DNA of 64,000 bases from Calvatia gigantea (lineage: Eukaryota > Basidiomycota > Agaricomycetes > Agaricales > Lycoperdaceae). The translations under genes and the position numbers were made by a program. The notes beneath the pieces are model-generated. The model was given only the letters and a program-made list of their open reading frames with translations, was not told where the DNA came from and did no database searches. The DNA is taken from NCBI GenBank assembly GCA_025093985.1, contig JACAAK010000013.1, positions 1,047,247 through 1,111,246 of the forward strand, given 5' to 3'. How positions within the stretch are numbered: position 1 is the first letter of the stretch; each line of letters begins with the position of its first letter. This document shows, piece by piece, positions 12,360-23,760 of the stretch.

Positions 12360-14701
12360 ATGAAGAATAGCGCTCCCACTCTAGCGTTCATCACCATTGC
12401 CGTCCTGTTTGCGACCTCAAGGATCTTCAAGTTCCTCCAGGGACTCCAGGTCCGCATCACTTCTTGAAGTTTTTTTTCTACATCTGACGAAGTTTGCGAA
12501 CAGGGTGTGCACCATCTCCCGGGATTTCGGCCTGCCTTGGACCCCTACATTCCTCCAGGAGTCCTCTTGCCCTCAAGTTGGCTTAATCCCAGAAACTATT
12601 ACTTTTGGTACAAACATTTTGGTGGTAGGTTTCAACTTTGGTGTTCCAGAACAGACAAGTTGACCACGATAATCACTTGAATCCCAAGTTTACGACCGCT
12701 TCAAGAGCGAGAATATCTCAATTGTCCCTTGGCTCTTCGGATCAACGACGATTGTGACCTCCAATATCGATGTGACACGTCAGGTTGTTGCTAGTGGTAG
12801 TGGCTTTGGAAAGCCAGAGTTTGCAAGGAAGCCTTTGGAGTGAGTCAGGCCAACCCTAGTCACGCTGATTGCTAACTAATACGTGCGCTCACAGACTTTG
12901 GGGCATAAACCTTCTCACCGCCCAAAACGAACTCTGGAGGAAGCACCGGCGCATTATAGGATCTACTTTCACGACTAACCTGTCTGTCATCCCACCCCAC
13001 TCCCTGATCACTGGTTGGTCATTGACATTGATCTAGGTATCGCTTTGTTTGGGAGAAGACGGCGTGGATGTACTCGGAAATAACTGAAGTCGAAGGGTGG
13101 AAAAATAAAAACATTGTTGACATTCCATCTGCTCAGCGCTACACATTTCAAGTGCGTTTTGTATTCTCAGCTGATTGAAACTTTGATTGATAGTTCATCT
13201 TGTGCAGATGACTTTGCTCACCATCTCTTCTTGCGGGTTGGGGTTCAACTTTAAGTGGACAGATCCGCCAAGAGCCGCAGATGGGAGTATGTCCATCCAA
13301 ACAGCGCTCCGGGTCGTCGCTGATCGCTACCTTACTGCCTCACTCCTTCCGAGTTGGGTGCTGAGACTCCCATTCAAGTCGTAAGCCGAAGTGCGCCCGA
13401 TTTGATAATGGTTATTAAGTCTCTCCTGGTAGATTCCGCGAAATCCGCGAGGCGATGGACCAGATGACGAAGTTCATACAACAACAAATCAAACAAAGAA
13501 GGGAGATGGTCAGGGCTGGTATGTTCGGAGACGGCTCGGATCCCTCCAGCGGGCGAGACGCCTTTACGATGCTTGTGAGGGCCAACGAGGCCGAAGGCAC
13601 AAAGCTCAGTCTTAATGATAGTGAGCTGGTAAATGGTCATTCTTTACGCGGGGGCCGCAGTATAATTGACTAACTTCTCACAGGTTGGGAATGTCTACAC
13701 CCTTCTATTCACTGGACATGGTACTCGCTATTCTCCATTGTTGCTATACGTCATGGGCTCACTTATGGGCATGTTCCTTTCAGAAACCTCCGCACATACG
13801 CTAGCAGCTACGTTTGCTTATCTCAGCGTCCATCCTGACATCCAAGAAGAGGTTCTGGAGCAAATCCTAGCCGTTGCGGGAAAGGATAGAGTTCCTGTAG
13901 GTTGTTTCTTGGCATACCTGCCCCTGACACCAATCGAAGCAACGACGTTCATCCTTATCGCCTGTAGGACTTTGAGGAATTTTCAAAATTAGACAAGGTT
14001 CTTGCTGTTTTCTTGGAGGCCTTGAGGTTGCACCGTACGTTCTGACCCTTCCTCCGATGAAACAATATCTTTATCCTTCCTCCCTAGCATCCGCTTATCT
14101 GATCTACCGTGAAGCGGAAATTGACACCACTCTGAAGATTCCAAATCCCATCGGAGAGGAAGGCACCCGAACGATTCCGGTGGCTAAAGGAACTAGGGTA
14201 CGAAGCTAAGATTTTTGTACCGACCAGCGCCTGACACTGTTACCGTGGCTCCGGAATAGATCAATATCGACATAGCTGGTATTCGTGAGTGACGTCTGTC
14301 TCTGAGCCAGCCCTGGGAGTTGCTCACGGACTAATTCTTCAGAATACAACCCTCGGTATTTTGATGAGCCACACATGTTCAAGCCATCTCGCTGGTATGG
14401 CACCTCGAGCGAAAATGAGGCCTTTGCAGGTTTTGGTGTTGGCAAGTTATCATGTCAATCATTTGGTAATTCTCCCTAAATCCGTCGCTAGGACCTCGTG
14501 CCTGTCTGGGAAAGAAATTCGTTCTGTACGAAGCAACGATATTGTTGACGCTCTTGCTTCGCGATTGGAAAATCGAACCGCTTGCTCGGGAAAGGAGAGA
14601 CACTTGAACAATGGAAGGCGAAGGTCTTCGATGTAACATTGCTTATCCTTCTCGGGATAAAGAACGTCCCTGTCAAGTTGGTTCGTAGGAAAACAGGATA
14701 G
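12360..14701 (+). CDS. Cytochrome P450 monooxygenase, 14 exons, one 1-nt frameshift
   Basis: This is a membrane-anchored haem monooxygenase of the ER. The N-terminus has a hydrophobic anchor (APTLAFITIAVLFATSRIF) followed by the proline-rich hinge PGFRPALDPYIPPG. The I-helix reads FTGHETSAHT once the intron 13721-13783 is removed, which restores the conserved Glu. The ExxR motif is EALR (about 14014). The haem loop FGVGPRACLG spans the intron 14442-14491. I place exons at 12360-12449, 12504-12624, 12689-12839, 12895-12981, 13037-13151, 13208-13380, 13433-13628, 13684-13720, 13784-13896, 13968-14034, 14088-14197, 14260-14284, 14343-14441 and 14492-14701. They sum to 1594 nt, exactly one too many for a 530-residue protein. 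The extra base is in the A-run at 14591-14593, 100 nt before the stop. An in-frame ATG at 12255 is an alternative start. It is probably functional if that base is a sequencing error. The substrate cannot be inferred. Confidence 0.9.
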
Positions 14702-15426
14702 CGACTGCCAGTTAGTTGTACACGCCACTACTATGTTTGTTTGTCGGTGCTGGATTTTCCAACTTCGGAGAAAATGGCGCGATAAACTGTTAAACTGTTA
14801 TCTTAGGGAATACATTCTGTTCTTAGCCCTTATGCCATACGCTAATTCTTCCTCCATGCTGTTGTCGTCAATGTAATCATGGTAAACGCAGATCTGATTA
14901 CGCCCAGGGATGTGTTTTCACAGTAATAACGTCAGCCAAAACTAATTGATTCCGTGTTCGGCATCCTGTAAGTCTGCGTAATGGCAGACGTCACTCACTA
15001 TAGTCAACAAGTAAGCAGGCACGGGCGATATATTGAATATGTTGGTGTACGCGTATACAGAAAAGCAGTTGAGATCAAGAATGTGGTGGTATATGTGTGA
15101 GAGGTTAATCAGTCAAGGTCTCGCTTTGTGATCGGTTGCCTATTTCGGTGATGACGTTAGCACGGTCGTTGTAAGCACCGGACACATCCTTGGAAATGCT
15201 CAGCAGGGTCTGGCTGTGCAATGTCAGTACGTTCCTGCTGGAAATGATTCTGACGAAAGCCTTAGAGTGGGATGTCCTTGTATTAGCTGGGCTTCCCCGG
15301 AGACTGCTTTTGGTTCGGAGTTGATTCTTCTGAGGGGATGGTGGAGCAACTTCGCGGGATTCAGCTATACAGTAGTGGGAGCACAAATTATTTGATGTTA
15401 CGAGACGGGGCGTACATACAACGGTC
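14702..15426. other. Intergenic stretch between P450 and BTB gene
   Basis: No gene is supported. A minus-strand run at 15105-15386 (93 codons, Ser/Thr-rich) lies just downstream of the BTB gene and could be an extra 3' exon or 3' UTR. The BTB exons close in frame without it. Confidence 0.4.
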
Positions 15427-16504
15427 TTACAGAGAGTTTACATTTACCAGTGGTTCAGATCCTTTATAAGTCTCGCTGAACATACCAATGTCCTTAATTG
15501 CCGTGTCTGCATGTGCTTTCCATTTCTTGCACAACTCGTCGCATCGTGTACACTTGTCAGTATGACCCTTAACCCGATCAACGAAAACCCAGGAAGTCTT
15601 GTCCAGAGAGTGGACACCCATCCCCAAAGCTTGAAAGATCGGCTGTCCACATTCTCTCCAACACTTCGACGAGGCCCATGCATCAGATGGTATAGACGAA
15701 TAACAGGTGACTTCTGTTAGTGCCTTACACCATCTAGCGTGGTACCGCAACTAGGGTAATCGTGAGAATCAGCAGCGGGAGTAATTATTATTATGACATA
15801 CCCAAGGAAGGCGAAGGTGGTCGGGCAGAAGAGGGGTAAAATGCTCGATGTTCTCGCTTGTAACCACGTGGACAGCACATTCGTCCACGATATGGGGATA
15901 GTCGTGATGAGCCGCATAAAGTAGAATAAGTTTCGGATGGCGATCACCAAACGACCTGCAGAACATTTGATACACAGCAGTGATACATGGGAACTCTACT
16001 GGACTCACCTCATTCGCTCCGAACACGTGTTCATTGCGCTGTATACCTTGTACTTTTCAGCCGCTTTCGCCACTTCTGCCAGGAAGTCAAAGCTCTCGTT
16101 GAGGAGTTTGGGGTGCTGGCGAGGACCGATGAACTGGAAGAGCACCTTCAGGATGTTCGACGTTTCTGTCAAGTCGATCATACTGCCGGGGCCCCAGTTC
16201 TGGGGTACCAGAGCGCCTGTGTGAGCATCAACGTCCCGACGGCTGAGCGACAAGTATTCCCCGTCAGAGCTTTTGAAGACAATTCTTGTTTTGTTCGAAA
16301 CTGAAGCGACGTCAATTGTAAGACAAAAAACCATGTTTTCAGTGCCTTACCGTCCGCGAAGTTGGCTAGCGAAAAGCTGTTGTGAGCACGGGAGTATGGT
16401 GGGGGTGTTTCATTAGGTGCCTTCTCTGTAAAAAACGAATCTGGGAGAGTGCTGGATTGGTAGCGGGTGGAAGCCGGTGTGCTACTGGATGGTTGATTCC
16501 CCAT
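15427..16504 (-). CDS. BTB/POZ domain protein with Cys-rich C-terminal tail, intact
   Basis: Exons run 16504-16351, 16300-16009, 15955-15802 and 15750-15427 and total 924 nt, giving 307 residues with no break. Exon 1 encodes a Ser/Pro-rich leader starting MGNQPSSSTP. Exon 2 has the BTB start RIVFKSSDGEYLSLSRRDVD, a LTETSNILKVLFQFI helix region and AEVAKAAEKYKVYSAMN. Exon 3 has RSFGDRHPKLILLYAAHHDY. This is the BTB layout common in agaricomycete hypothetical proteins, a protein-protein interaction fold. Exon 4 is unusual: it carries WCKALTEVTCYSS, KCWRECGQP and CTRCDELCKKW, a set of Cys/Trp residues that could bind metal. Paralogues lie at 17909-18996, 41553-42629, 46905-47982 and 55508-56584. 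Partners and role are unknown. Confidence 0.82.
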
Positions 16505-17129
16505 GATTGAGGCCACTGCGCAATGAACAACTCCAGGCGCCCAGAGCTCCCGCCACCTACTTATATTGTGAACCTTTGAGCTTCTGCGTGGGAGTTTTTC
16601 CATCATGTGACCAATGGCTCGAGGAGGGGTTGTGTGTAACGTTGGAGTTACACCATAAGAGAGTTAGATAGTCTTAGCACAAAAGATCACACCAGAAGTT
16701 AAACGGGCGCAACTTTACTCTCGATTGTAAGAGAGGCGAAGACTGCCTCGTTCTACGGAATACAAACACTTTATATACGTTTCTGCTAAGGTACGGATAG
16801 GCACGAAAGGAAAGAAATGGAAACAAGAGGGATACTATCGAAGGCAGGGGGATGTTGAGTCAGATGGGGGACGGGCCGAAATTGGCGAGTCTCCGAAATC
16901 CGACCTGCTCCCTACATTGTGTCACCCCGCTGGTGGTCAGTAAGATTAGGGAACACGCACTGAGTGATATTGTGAAATGGAGTCATGTCCAACTAGCTAC
17001 CGGAAATCGACGAGGAGAGCAGCCAATGCGCTGTGCGAGGCTAACCCACCTTTTCAGTAAATAGGACGTAATCGCAGGACGCCCTTCCTCCATCGCCCCA
17101 TTTCTTGTAGCTTCCGAAAGCGGACTGAA
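16505..17129. other. Upstream region of the BTB gene
   Basis: This is probably the promoter and 5' flank of the minus-strand BTB gene. The part near 16560-16640 has a diverged counterpart upstream of the second BTB copy (near 19060-19110), so the flank was duplicated together with the gene. No ORF is supported. Confidence 0.4.
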
Positions 17130-17460
17130 AGACGGACCTGGATGAGTGAAATTGCGGCTGAGCTTGCCCTTCTTCGTACTATGCAATCTCGTCGAGATTC
17201 TGCGCGAGCGATTGTTGGGATCCGTCCTCCCGTTACAGCTCATTCCCAAATGGAAATCCAGGTTAACATTTGACCTCAGCGCTTGCTATCAGCATGAAGT
17301 GTGATGTTTTTGGACGAAAGATGTGCTTTCGTACCATCAGTTGTCGTGGACTTACCACGCCCCTCGTTAGCCCTTCCAATCGACCCGCCGATGCACCCAA
17401 GGCACCTTGTAGCTTATGGGGCTATCCATCGGCAAGAGTAATGTCTTCCGCATGACCCTT
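17130..17460 (+). pseudogene. Unknown gene fragment divergently paired with the BTB gene
   Basis: A + frame reads WMSEIAAELALLRTMQSRRD and ends with MEIQ near 17260. A possible intron (about 17262-17291) follows, then FLDERCAFVP and a Pro-rich run. The second part is homologous to the minus-strand ORFs at 40975-41204, 46327-46556 and 54930-55159 (FSDEGFAFVP). In each case it sits upstream of, and divergent from, a BTB gene. A more diverged trace of the first part occurs near 19290-19380 upstream of the second BTB copy. The repeated head-to-head arrangement suggests a gene pair that is copied as a unit. I do not recognise the family. Confidence 0.4.
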
Positions 17461-17908
17461 GCAGGAGTGCAGAATAGTTCTGATTGTGCATCCCTGCTCA
17501 CCCGTAGTTAGCCATGAAATTCAATTGCCTTTATGATGGAATCTATCCAGCCTCAGAGAAGGTAGGTACATAAAAAAAAAAGAAAACCCTTCGCGTTCGA
17601 ACCAATGATACTCTTTAAATTCTGGAGTCACGTTTCGAAAATTAAACCAGTGCTCAGGAAACGAGAGACGCTACAGTGTCCAATATCTGCGGATAAAAGG
17701 TGTGAAACAAATCTTTTTAAGTCCCAGGGAAGGGGCATTCATATTTGAAGACTTCATTTTGCTGCGGAGTGGCTCTGTTCCGACGGGATGATGGGGAGGG
17801 GGGCGCATCTTCGTCGGGCCTAATCACAAAACGGATAGAGCACCCATGATTCACTGTTCCGTGGCTGTGGTGGGACGTACGAGTTGTGTCCATCGCACAG
17901 CGATCTTA

Positions 17909-18996
17909 CTAGTATGGAGAGTTTACTTTTACCACCGGCCCTGATTCTTTCCAAGTTTCGCTAAACGCGCCAATGCTCCCAATCACTGTTTCGGCATGCG
18001 TTTGCCATTTCTTGCATAACTCATCGCATTGTGTGCACCTGTTCGTGTGGCTCCTTACTCGGTCAACAAAAATCCAGGAAAGGTTGTTCAGGGACTGAAC
18101 ACCCATCATTCCCAGGTCATAAAAGATTGGTTGTCCACAGTCTCGCCAGCACGTTGGTGAGGCTCGTGCACCAGCTGGTATGGATGAATAACAAGTGACT
18201 TCTGATAGTGCCATGCACCATTTGGTATGATACCGAAACTAGGATGAGTATGAGAAACCAGTAACAAGAGGAACGGCTAATGGCATACCCAAGGAAGACG
18301 AAGGTGGCCTAGGGAGCAGAGGGGTGAAATATTCAGCTTTCTCGCTTGTAACCACGCGGTCGGCACATTCATCGACAATATGAAGGTAACCGTTATGGGC
18401 TGCGTAGAGTAGAACGAGTTTTGGATGACGATCACCAAACGACCTGCGCAACGCTTGATATATAGCAGTGAATAGGCGATCGAGGGAGCTCACCTCATTC
18501 GTTCCGAACACATATTCATCGCAGTGAAAACTTTGTACTTTTCCGCTGCTTTTGCTATCTCCTCCAGGAAATCAAAATTCTTACCGGGTAGCTTGGGTGC
18601 TGACGAGGATTGATGAATTTGAAGAGCACCTTCGAGATATCCGACGTTCCTGGCCAGTCGGGTATATTTCCAGGGCTCAAGTTTTCGGGTACCAAGGAGC
18701 CTGTGTGAGCGTCGGTGTCTCGACGGCTCGGCGAGAAGTATTCCCCATCAGAGCTATTGAAAATAATTCTCGTTTCGTCCAAAACTGAAGTGACGTCAAT
18801 TGCAGAATCGAGGATCGTGCCTCGGTGACGTACCGTCCGTGCCTTTGATTGACGGAAGCTTTGTGTGGGTATCAGCGTAAACTTGGGGCGTTTCCGTTGA
18901 TGTCTTCAATGTAAAAAACGTGTCGGGAAGGGTGCTGGATTGAAAGCGGGTGGAAGCTCATGTAGGGCCAGCACTACTGGAGGGTCGGTTGCCCAT
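17909..18996 (-). pseudogene. BTB domain paralogue, broken
   Basis: The exon layout is the same as in the intact neighbour: about 18996-18834, 18784-18494, 18443-18289 and 18238-17909. The Cys-rich tail is retained (CTQCDELCKKW, CWRDCGQPIF). It is inactivated by a TGA at codon 13 of exon 1, a 1-nt loss in a C-run of exon 2 (near 18600, giving an early stop after HPSYP) and a 1-nt gain in exon 3 (near 18312). Conservation of intron positions and flank shows tandem duplication of an approximately 2.1 kb unit with its neighbour. The divergence is much greater than in the duplications further right. Confidence 0.8.
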
Positions 18997-19623
18997 GGTT
19001 GGAGTTGGAAAAAAATTCAGATGCCCGCCCAGAGCTTCGTTACCCGCTTTGTGAACCTTGAGCTTCCTCGTGGGAGCCCCAAACTGTAACTAAATGGCTC
19101 AATGAGAGGCTCTGATTGCGGTTGGAAGCACAGACTGAGTAACATAATAGGGGAGGTTGCCTTCAACTGACCATTGGAATTCAACAGGAAGAAGAGCGAA
19201 CACGCTATGACATACCAGCTCACCGTTTCCGTGGCCAGAGCGTGATTGTAGCCCTCCCTTCGTTGTCCCTTTGTTCGCAGCTTCTGCCAGCGATTGGAAT
19301 AAAGATTTGGACGAGAATTAATATTAAGCCGGCCCCTTCATTATACCATGCAATTTCATCGGAATTCTAAACGAACGCCTGGATTTCCGGGAAGTTTATA
19401 TGTTCGGAAGACATCACGAGCCCCATCGCCCAACGGGCTGTCTTTGCACTTAGAGGTGGATCGCATGTGATAGGCCGACTAAAAACCGACCTTGGACTTG
19501 ACCGGTGACCCGTTGAATCGCGTTCTGGTACCGAACTTTACAGGGGAGAAGAAATGAAATGTCGGGATCCACTACAGCACGCCTTGGGTGACTCGAGGTT
19601 GGGATGTGGTGGGGATTCCGTTG
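18997..19623. other. 5' flank of the BTB pseudogene, with trace of the divergent partner
   Basis: The stretch near 19260-19390 is a weak copy of 17095-17220 (shared CATGCAATnTCnTCGnnATTCT). No intact ORF is present. Confidence 0.35.
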
Positions 19624-19915
19624 CAATCGATACCCCATAACAGGATGGAAATACACCCTCGTGAGCGGTGTGCTTTGTTTTTGCTGTCGAGGATGACACT
19701 CGTAGTCGTTCGATTTGAATTTCGTAATTCGCACTCGCCCACAACATCACGATTGAGCACCCATAAAAAATTCCGTTTTGTTGCGACGGTCTCCCTACGG
19801 AGACCTTACTGACTGAACTCCCGCAATTTACTCCCCGTCCTTCACTACCTCACCCATCGATTCTAAGTCTTACCTACCGCTACTTCAACAAACCGTCTCT
19901 GTCTGCAGTTCCCAG

Positions 19916-20417
19916 TAAAACCTTAAGCCGAAACACCTCACCAAGATTGGATCATAATAAATAGACAAACTACGACAAATGCTCGCGGAGTTTCTTAGGG
20001 AGAGTGTGTAGTGTGAAGAAGGGGCAAGCTTAGCAGTAATATTTACTTAAATCTGTCTTTCAGTTGCTAGCAGAAGCTGCACAAAAGCGGGGTACTAAAA
20101 GGTGCAATGACCTGCAGTTCTAACTGCCGGAGTGATGAGTTAGCCTTGCGTCACGTCGTCGATGTTCCTCCTACTGAATCCCGCAACATTTCTAGAAATC
20201 ACTCAGCCCGTTCTCCCAACTTTAGTGACCATCAATGAGCCCACATGCAAAAGTTCATATGCAGGGCGTTAGTATTTGGGTGTGGTGAGCAACGTTGCTC
20301 CCTAAGTGCCACGACCACGGATAATCAGCCGTCCGGCAGTACTGGCCCTTCGCCAACCTCCGCCTCCCATCAAGGCAGCGCCCTTCCAGACTCGTTTTTC
20401 GCAGACAAGACGGCTAT
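19916..20417 (+). other. Block of BTB-unit sequence inside the FunK1 unit (1)
   Basis: This is a near-identical copy of 41152-41653 (flank and first part of BTB exon 1). It replaces 24166-24548 of the second FunK1 copy. The left joint is in GT, the right joint in TAT; both are shared bases, so only microhomology is present. Confidence 0.92.
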
Positions 20418-23400
20418 CCTTTTCTTCGAAAAAATAGCAAGGGATGGTAACCCTTACTGGTAATGATGTCCTGATATCAGCTGAGAAGGAAATTGCACAA
20501 GTAGTGCATGATAGTGAGATCCAGAGTGCTTAAATGACTAGTAAGCTTCCGCCCTAATCTGGAACGCCATGGCTTAATGTATATCTTGGTAACCAGTAAG
20601 GACAGTGGAACCAGGAAGAATAGTACCGAAGAGGATGGCTATGGGCCGTTGATCGCTCTATGTAACAAAGTGTTGGACGTGCTACAGGCTGCAACGCTTG
20701 AACGTGACCTCGACAAAGTATTACAGAGGAAACAACCTGGACCGATTGAATTCTTCCGTTACGACAGCTACATCTCACTTATGACTGGTGCACAGATCCA
20801 GAAGGATGCCAAAATTTTGTCTTCTCACCCGATATTCTTATTGTGTTGAAGGAGGCTGTGAGCGAGTACGAAGCCGACCAAGCGGCTATCAACGCTGAAC
20901 TACGATTATCCCCGCATTGTCGACGAACGTGCATGCCGTGTGGTTGCAAGTGAGAACATCGAGTATTTCACCCCTCTTCTGCCTGACCGTCTTCACCTTC
21001 CCTGGGTATGTCGAGGTAATTGGTCCTGCTGCTAATCCTCATATGAGCACCCTAGTTGCTGTACCACGCCAAATGGTGTAGGGCGCTAACAGAAGTCACT
21101 TGTTATTCGTCTATACCACCCTGGGCCTCATCAAAGTGCTGGCGGGACTGTGGACAGCCGATCTTCCAAGCTCTGGAAATGGGCGTTCATTCTCTGAGCG
21201 AGACACCCTGGGTTTTCGTTGATCAGGTTAGGGGGTATATGGGGGTTGCAGGGAATGCGGCGAGTTATGTAAGAAATGGAAAGCGCACGCCGAAGTAGTA
21301 ATTCGGAGCATTGTCATGTTCAGCGGGACTTGCAAAGATTCCGAATCACCTGGTAAATGTACACTGGGCTTTCTGTAAAATCCTTGTCCAATAGAAATAG
21401 CAATGCAGCTTTGCTGGTTTGATCGCCAGAACGTCATCGCGACAAACGAGTTCAACGTCTTCGACGATTTTCCTTTATTTGTCGCCTTCATGATTGTGTT
21501 CTCCCACTTCTCCCTCGAGGACTGGGGGATTCAAGAACAATTTATCCGAAGGGGAATCAGATTGAAGCTACGGTTGGTGGAACCCACACGATTAGAATAG
21601 ATACAACAACCGAGCCGCTCTGTCACCGCGTCAGCCTGCTTGGTCGAGGAACTATTGTTGTCAAGGGAGATATCGTCGTCAATGGTGTCGCGACGACGCC
21701 GGTCGCCATCAAGGTGTCTTAAGCAGAAACGGGGCGCGTCCCTGAGCCAGAGTTCGTCCTTCGAGGACGCGAGCTTATCGGCGGTAGACTCCAAGAACAC
21801 CTTCCTTTCACCCACGCATGGGAAAATCATGAGTACCCGACAGGCACGATTCGTGAACACCTGCATTTAGGTGAAAAAGGACAAGCACGCCAACGCCGCA
21901 TCATTGTTTTCGAGTACCTTGAGGATGCCTCTACGTTGAGCAATAGCGAAGAATTTTTGACTGTATGGCGTGATTGTCTGGTTGGTAAGGGTTATACCTT
22001 TTCTCTGGCTTTTTTGTTTCGGGGGCACTCAAACCTGTGCGTTTTCTTCGACTGGACTAGTCCATCGCATAATGTGGGAGGCACGCCTCGAGCATGGGGA
22101 CATTGGCCTCGGTAACAGAATAACTCATGTACCATCGCAAAGGCGAGAAAGTCATGGGGGTACTCATTGACTGGGATCTTGCCACCATGCGTGGTCCGGG
22201 TGAAAAAGAGGTATATGGGGGTGGATTGAAGAGGGGGGGGCTACGGCTAGGTGCACGGGCACGTCGGCGTCCGTCCGACGTTGTTCTTGACCTAAGGGAT
22301 TGTGTTGGAAAGAGAGGGTAGGAGTGGAGATCACGAAAATGATGAGGCAACGGAACGGAGGATAAATTTGTTCCAAAGGCTCGGAATGATAAGAGAAGGG
22401 TCCGGAAAGGTGTCGAGAGTGATTACTGAACGTTCGGAAGGCAGCGCTCACAATTGCGTGGCGATTCGGGTGTCGAGACGAGAGAAAGAGAAAGCAAGAA
22501 ACAGATTAGAGAAATAACTAGAGACAGAGACTTCAAGGCGAAACTTGGCTAATTCATAGCTACCTGACTACAACAATGTATACAGGTTTTATAGAGGAAA
22601 ACAGTGGGCTGTGCGCCCGAATTACAAAGTGTAGAATGTAAATTTTAAGGAGAGAACAAAGAAAAACATACTGAGCGGGGATGAAAACGGGCCGGAAACT
22701 CATTCTATGAGGTTCTAAATTATGAGGAATGTAGAAAAAGTATAATAAGTGAATAGGAAAGTGGTTTGTAGGTTTTTAGAGTGGGAAATGAGAAGTACGG
22801 GCAGGCGAGGTGGAGTTCGGAGGTTGGAGCTTCCGTGGTCGGGACTTCCGAATTAGGAAATCATGTATGATCCGGACTTTTGGATGGCTCGGAAATGGGA
22901 TTTTCGGGGTCGGTGTCTTGGTCATCGTTCTCGGAAGTGAAAGGCGTCGTCGGTGAAGTGGAGTAGTGGGAGGAGGACGCGTACATGACACTTTTCAGTG
23001 GCAGGTGTGTTGTTCATATACCCTCTTTGTAAGGACTTACTTCGGACTATTCTTCAGTTCCACTCATTACATCAGCCATTATGTAATCGCTCTATTTTCG
23101 AGCTTTACTGTACTTTCGTACATCTTAGTCTCGTTCTACGATTCTGAGGTGAGTTACATTATGCTTAACTGCATTATACCTTTTACTTATATGACCTATA
23201 GTGTATTATCTCACTCTAGATCCCTGCCGCTCGTTACAACAAGGTGCCGTCCAATCTCCACAGGATCTCGCCGCACGGGCACCATTCCTTGCGCCGGATT
23301 GGATTGAACATAAGCTGCCCAGGCGTCTATATCGCCACGATCTCGAGTGCATGGGTTGGTCTTTGGCATTTAACTGCCTCGACCAAGAACACCCAGATAA

Positions 23401-23760
23401 TCAAGTGCTCATCACTGCATGGCACAACATTGATCACACCGTTGCGATGAGGGAATCCTTCGTGCGTGACATGTCAAGATACAAGGTGCGACCTGGATTT
23501 GAGAGCATATATGGGTTCGCCGCGGCATTCATGTGGTGGATGATGGAGGATGTTGCTGGGAGACGGTTGCACTTGCCTTCTCCGCCTCTTTCCTGGAGGG
23601 ACAGTGAGGGTGACATCAATACCGATACTGACCCTAGCAATTTATTCGACAGAAAACACTTGGATTATAGTCGATTCCCTCTACCGAGGAGAGTAAGGGA
23701 GGGAAATGAGTGAGGACAAAATCTGGGAGAAGTGCTCGGCTATGTTATCGGCTGTCTTGT
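20418..23760 (+). pseudogene. FunK1-type fungal protein kinase, copy 1, chimeric pseudogene
   Basis: It carries the same kinase remnants as copy 2 (see 24546-27894): GRGTIVV glycine loop, FEYLEDAST, LEHGDIGLGN catalytic-loop equivalent, VLIDWDLA, and APDWIEHKLPRR with HDLECMGW. It shares the TAA after AIKVS (21720-21722) and the frame break at the TGTIPF position. In addition, the region corresponding to 25035-25530 (the DPLFFNPGDMP segment and the centre of the N-terminal domain) is replaced by BTB-unit sequence at 20901-21401. It also has scattered indels near its 3' end (23690-23760). It cannot encode a kinase as written. Confidence 0.82.
20901..21401 (+). other. Block of BTB-unit sequence inside the FunK1 unit (2)
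   Basis: This is a near-identical copy of 42153-42651 (BTB exons 3-4 with the Cys-rich tail). It replaces about 25035-25530 of the second FunK1 copy. The BTB sequence expected between the two blocks (41654-42152) is absent; 20418-20900 carries FunK1 sequence instead. Confidence 0.92.

Noticed and set aside
19788..19805. Perfect hairpin GGTCTCCCTACGGAGACC (also 24038-24055)
   Set aside because: Seven-base stem with no T-run or gene context; expected by chance in 64 kb, and duplicated only because the unit is.
20901..21298. Apparent extra BTB gene (Cys-rich tail) in the FunK1 unit
   Set aside because: It is a block of BTB-unit sequence with no middle part and is explained by the 500 bp mosaic, not by an independent gene.
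22057..22451. Proline-rich minus-strand frames conserved in both FunK1 copies (also 26188-26582)
   Set aside because: Conservation only reflects DNA duplication; the frames run antisense to kinase remnants and have no motif.
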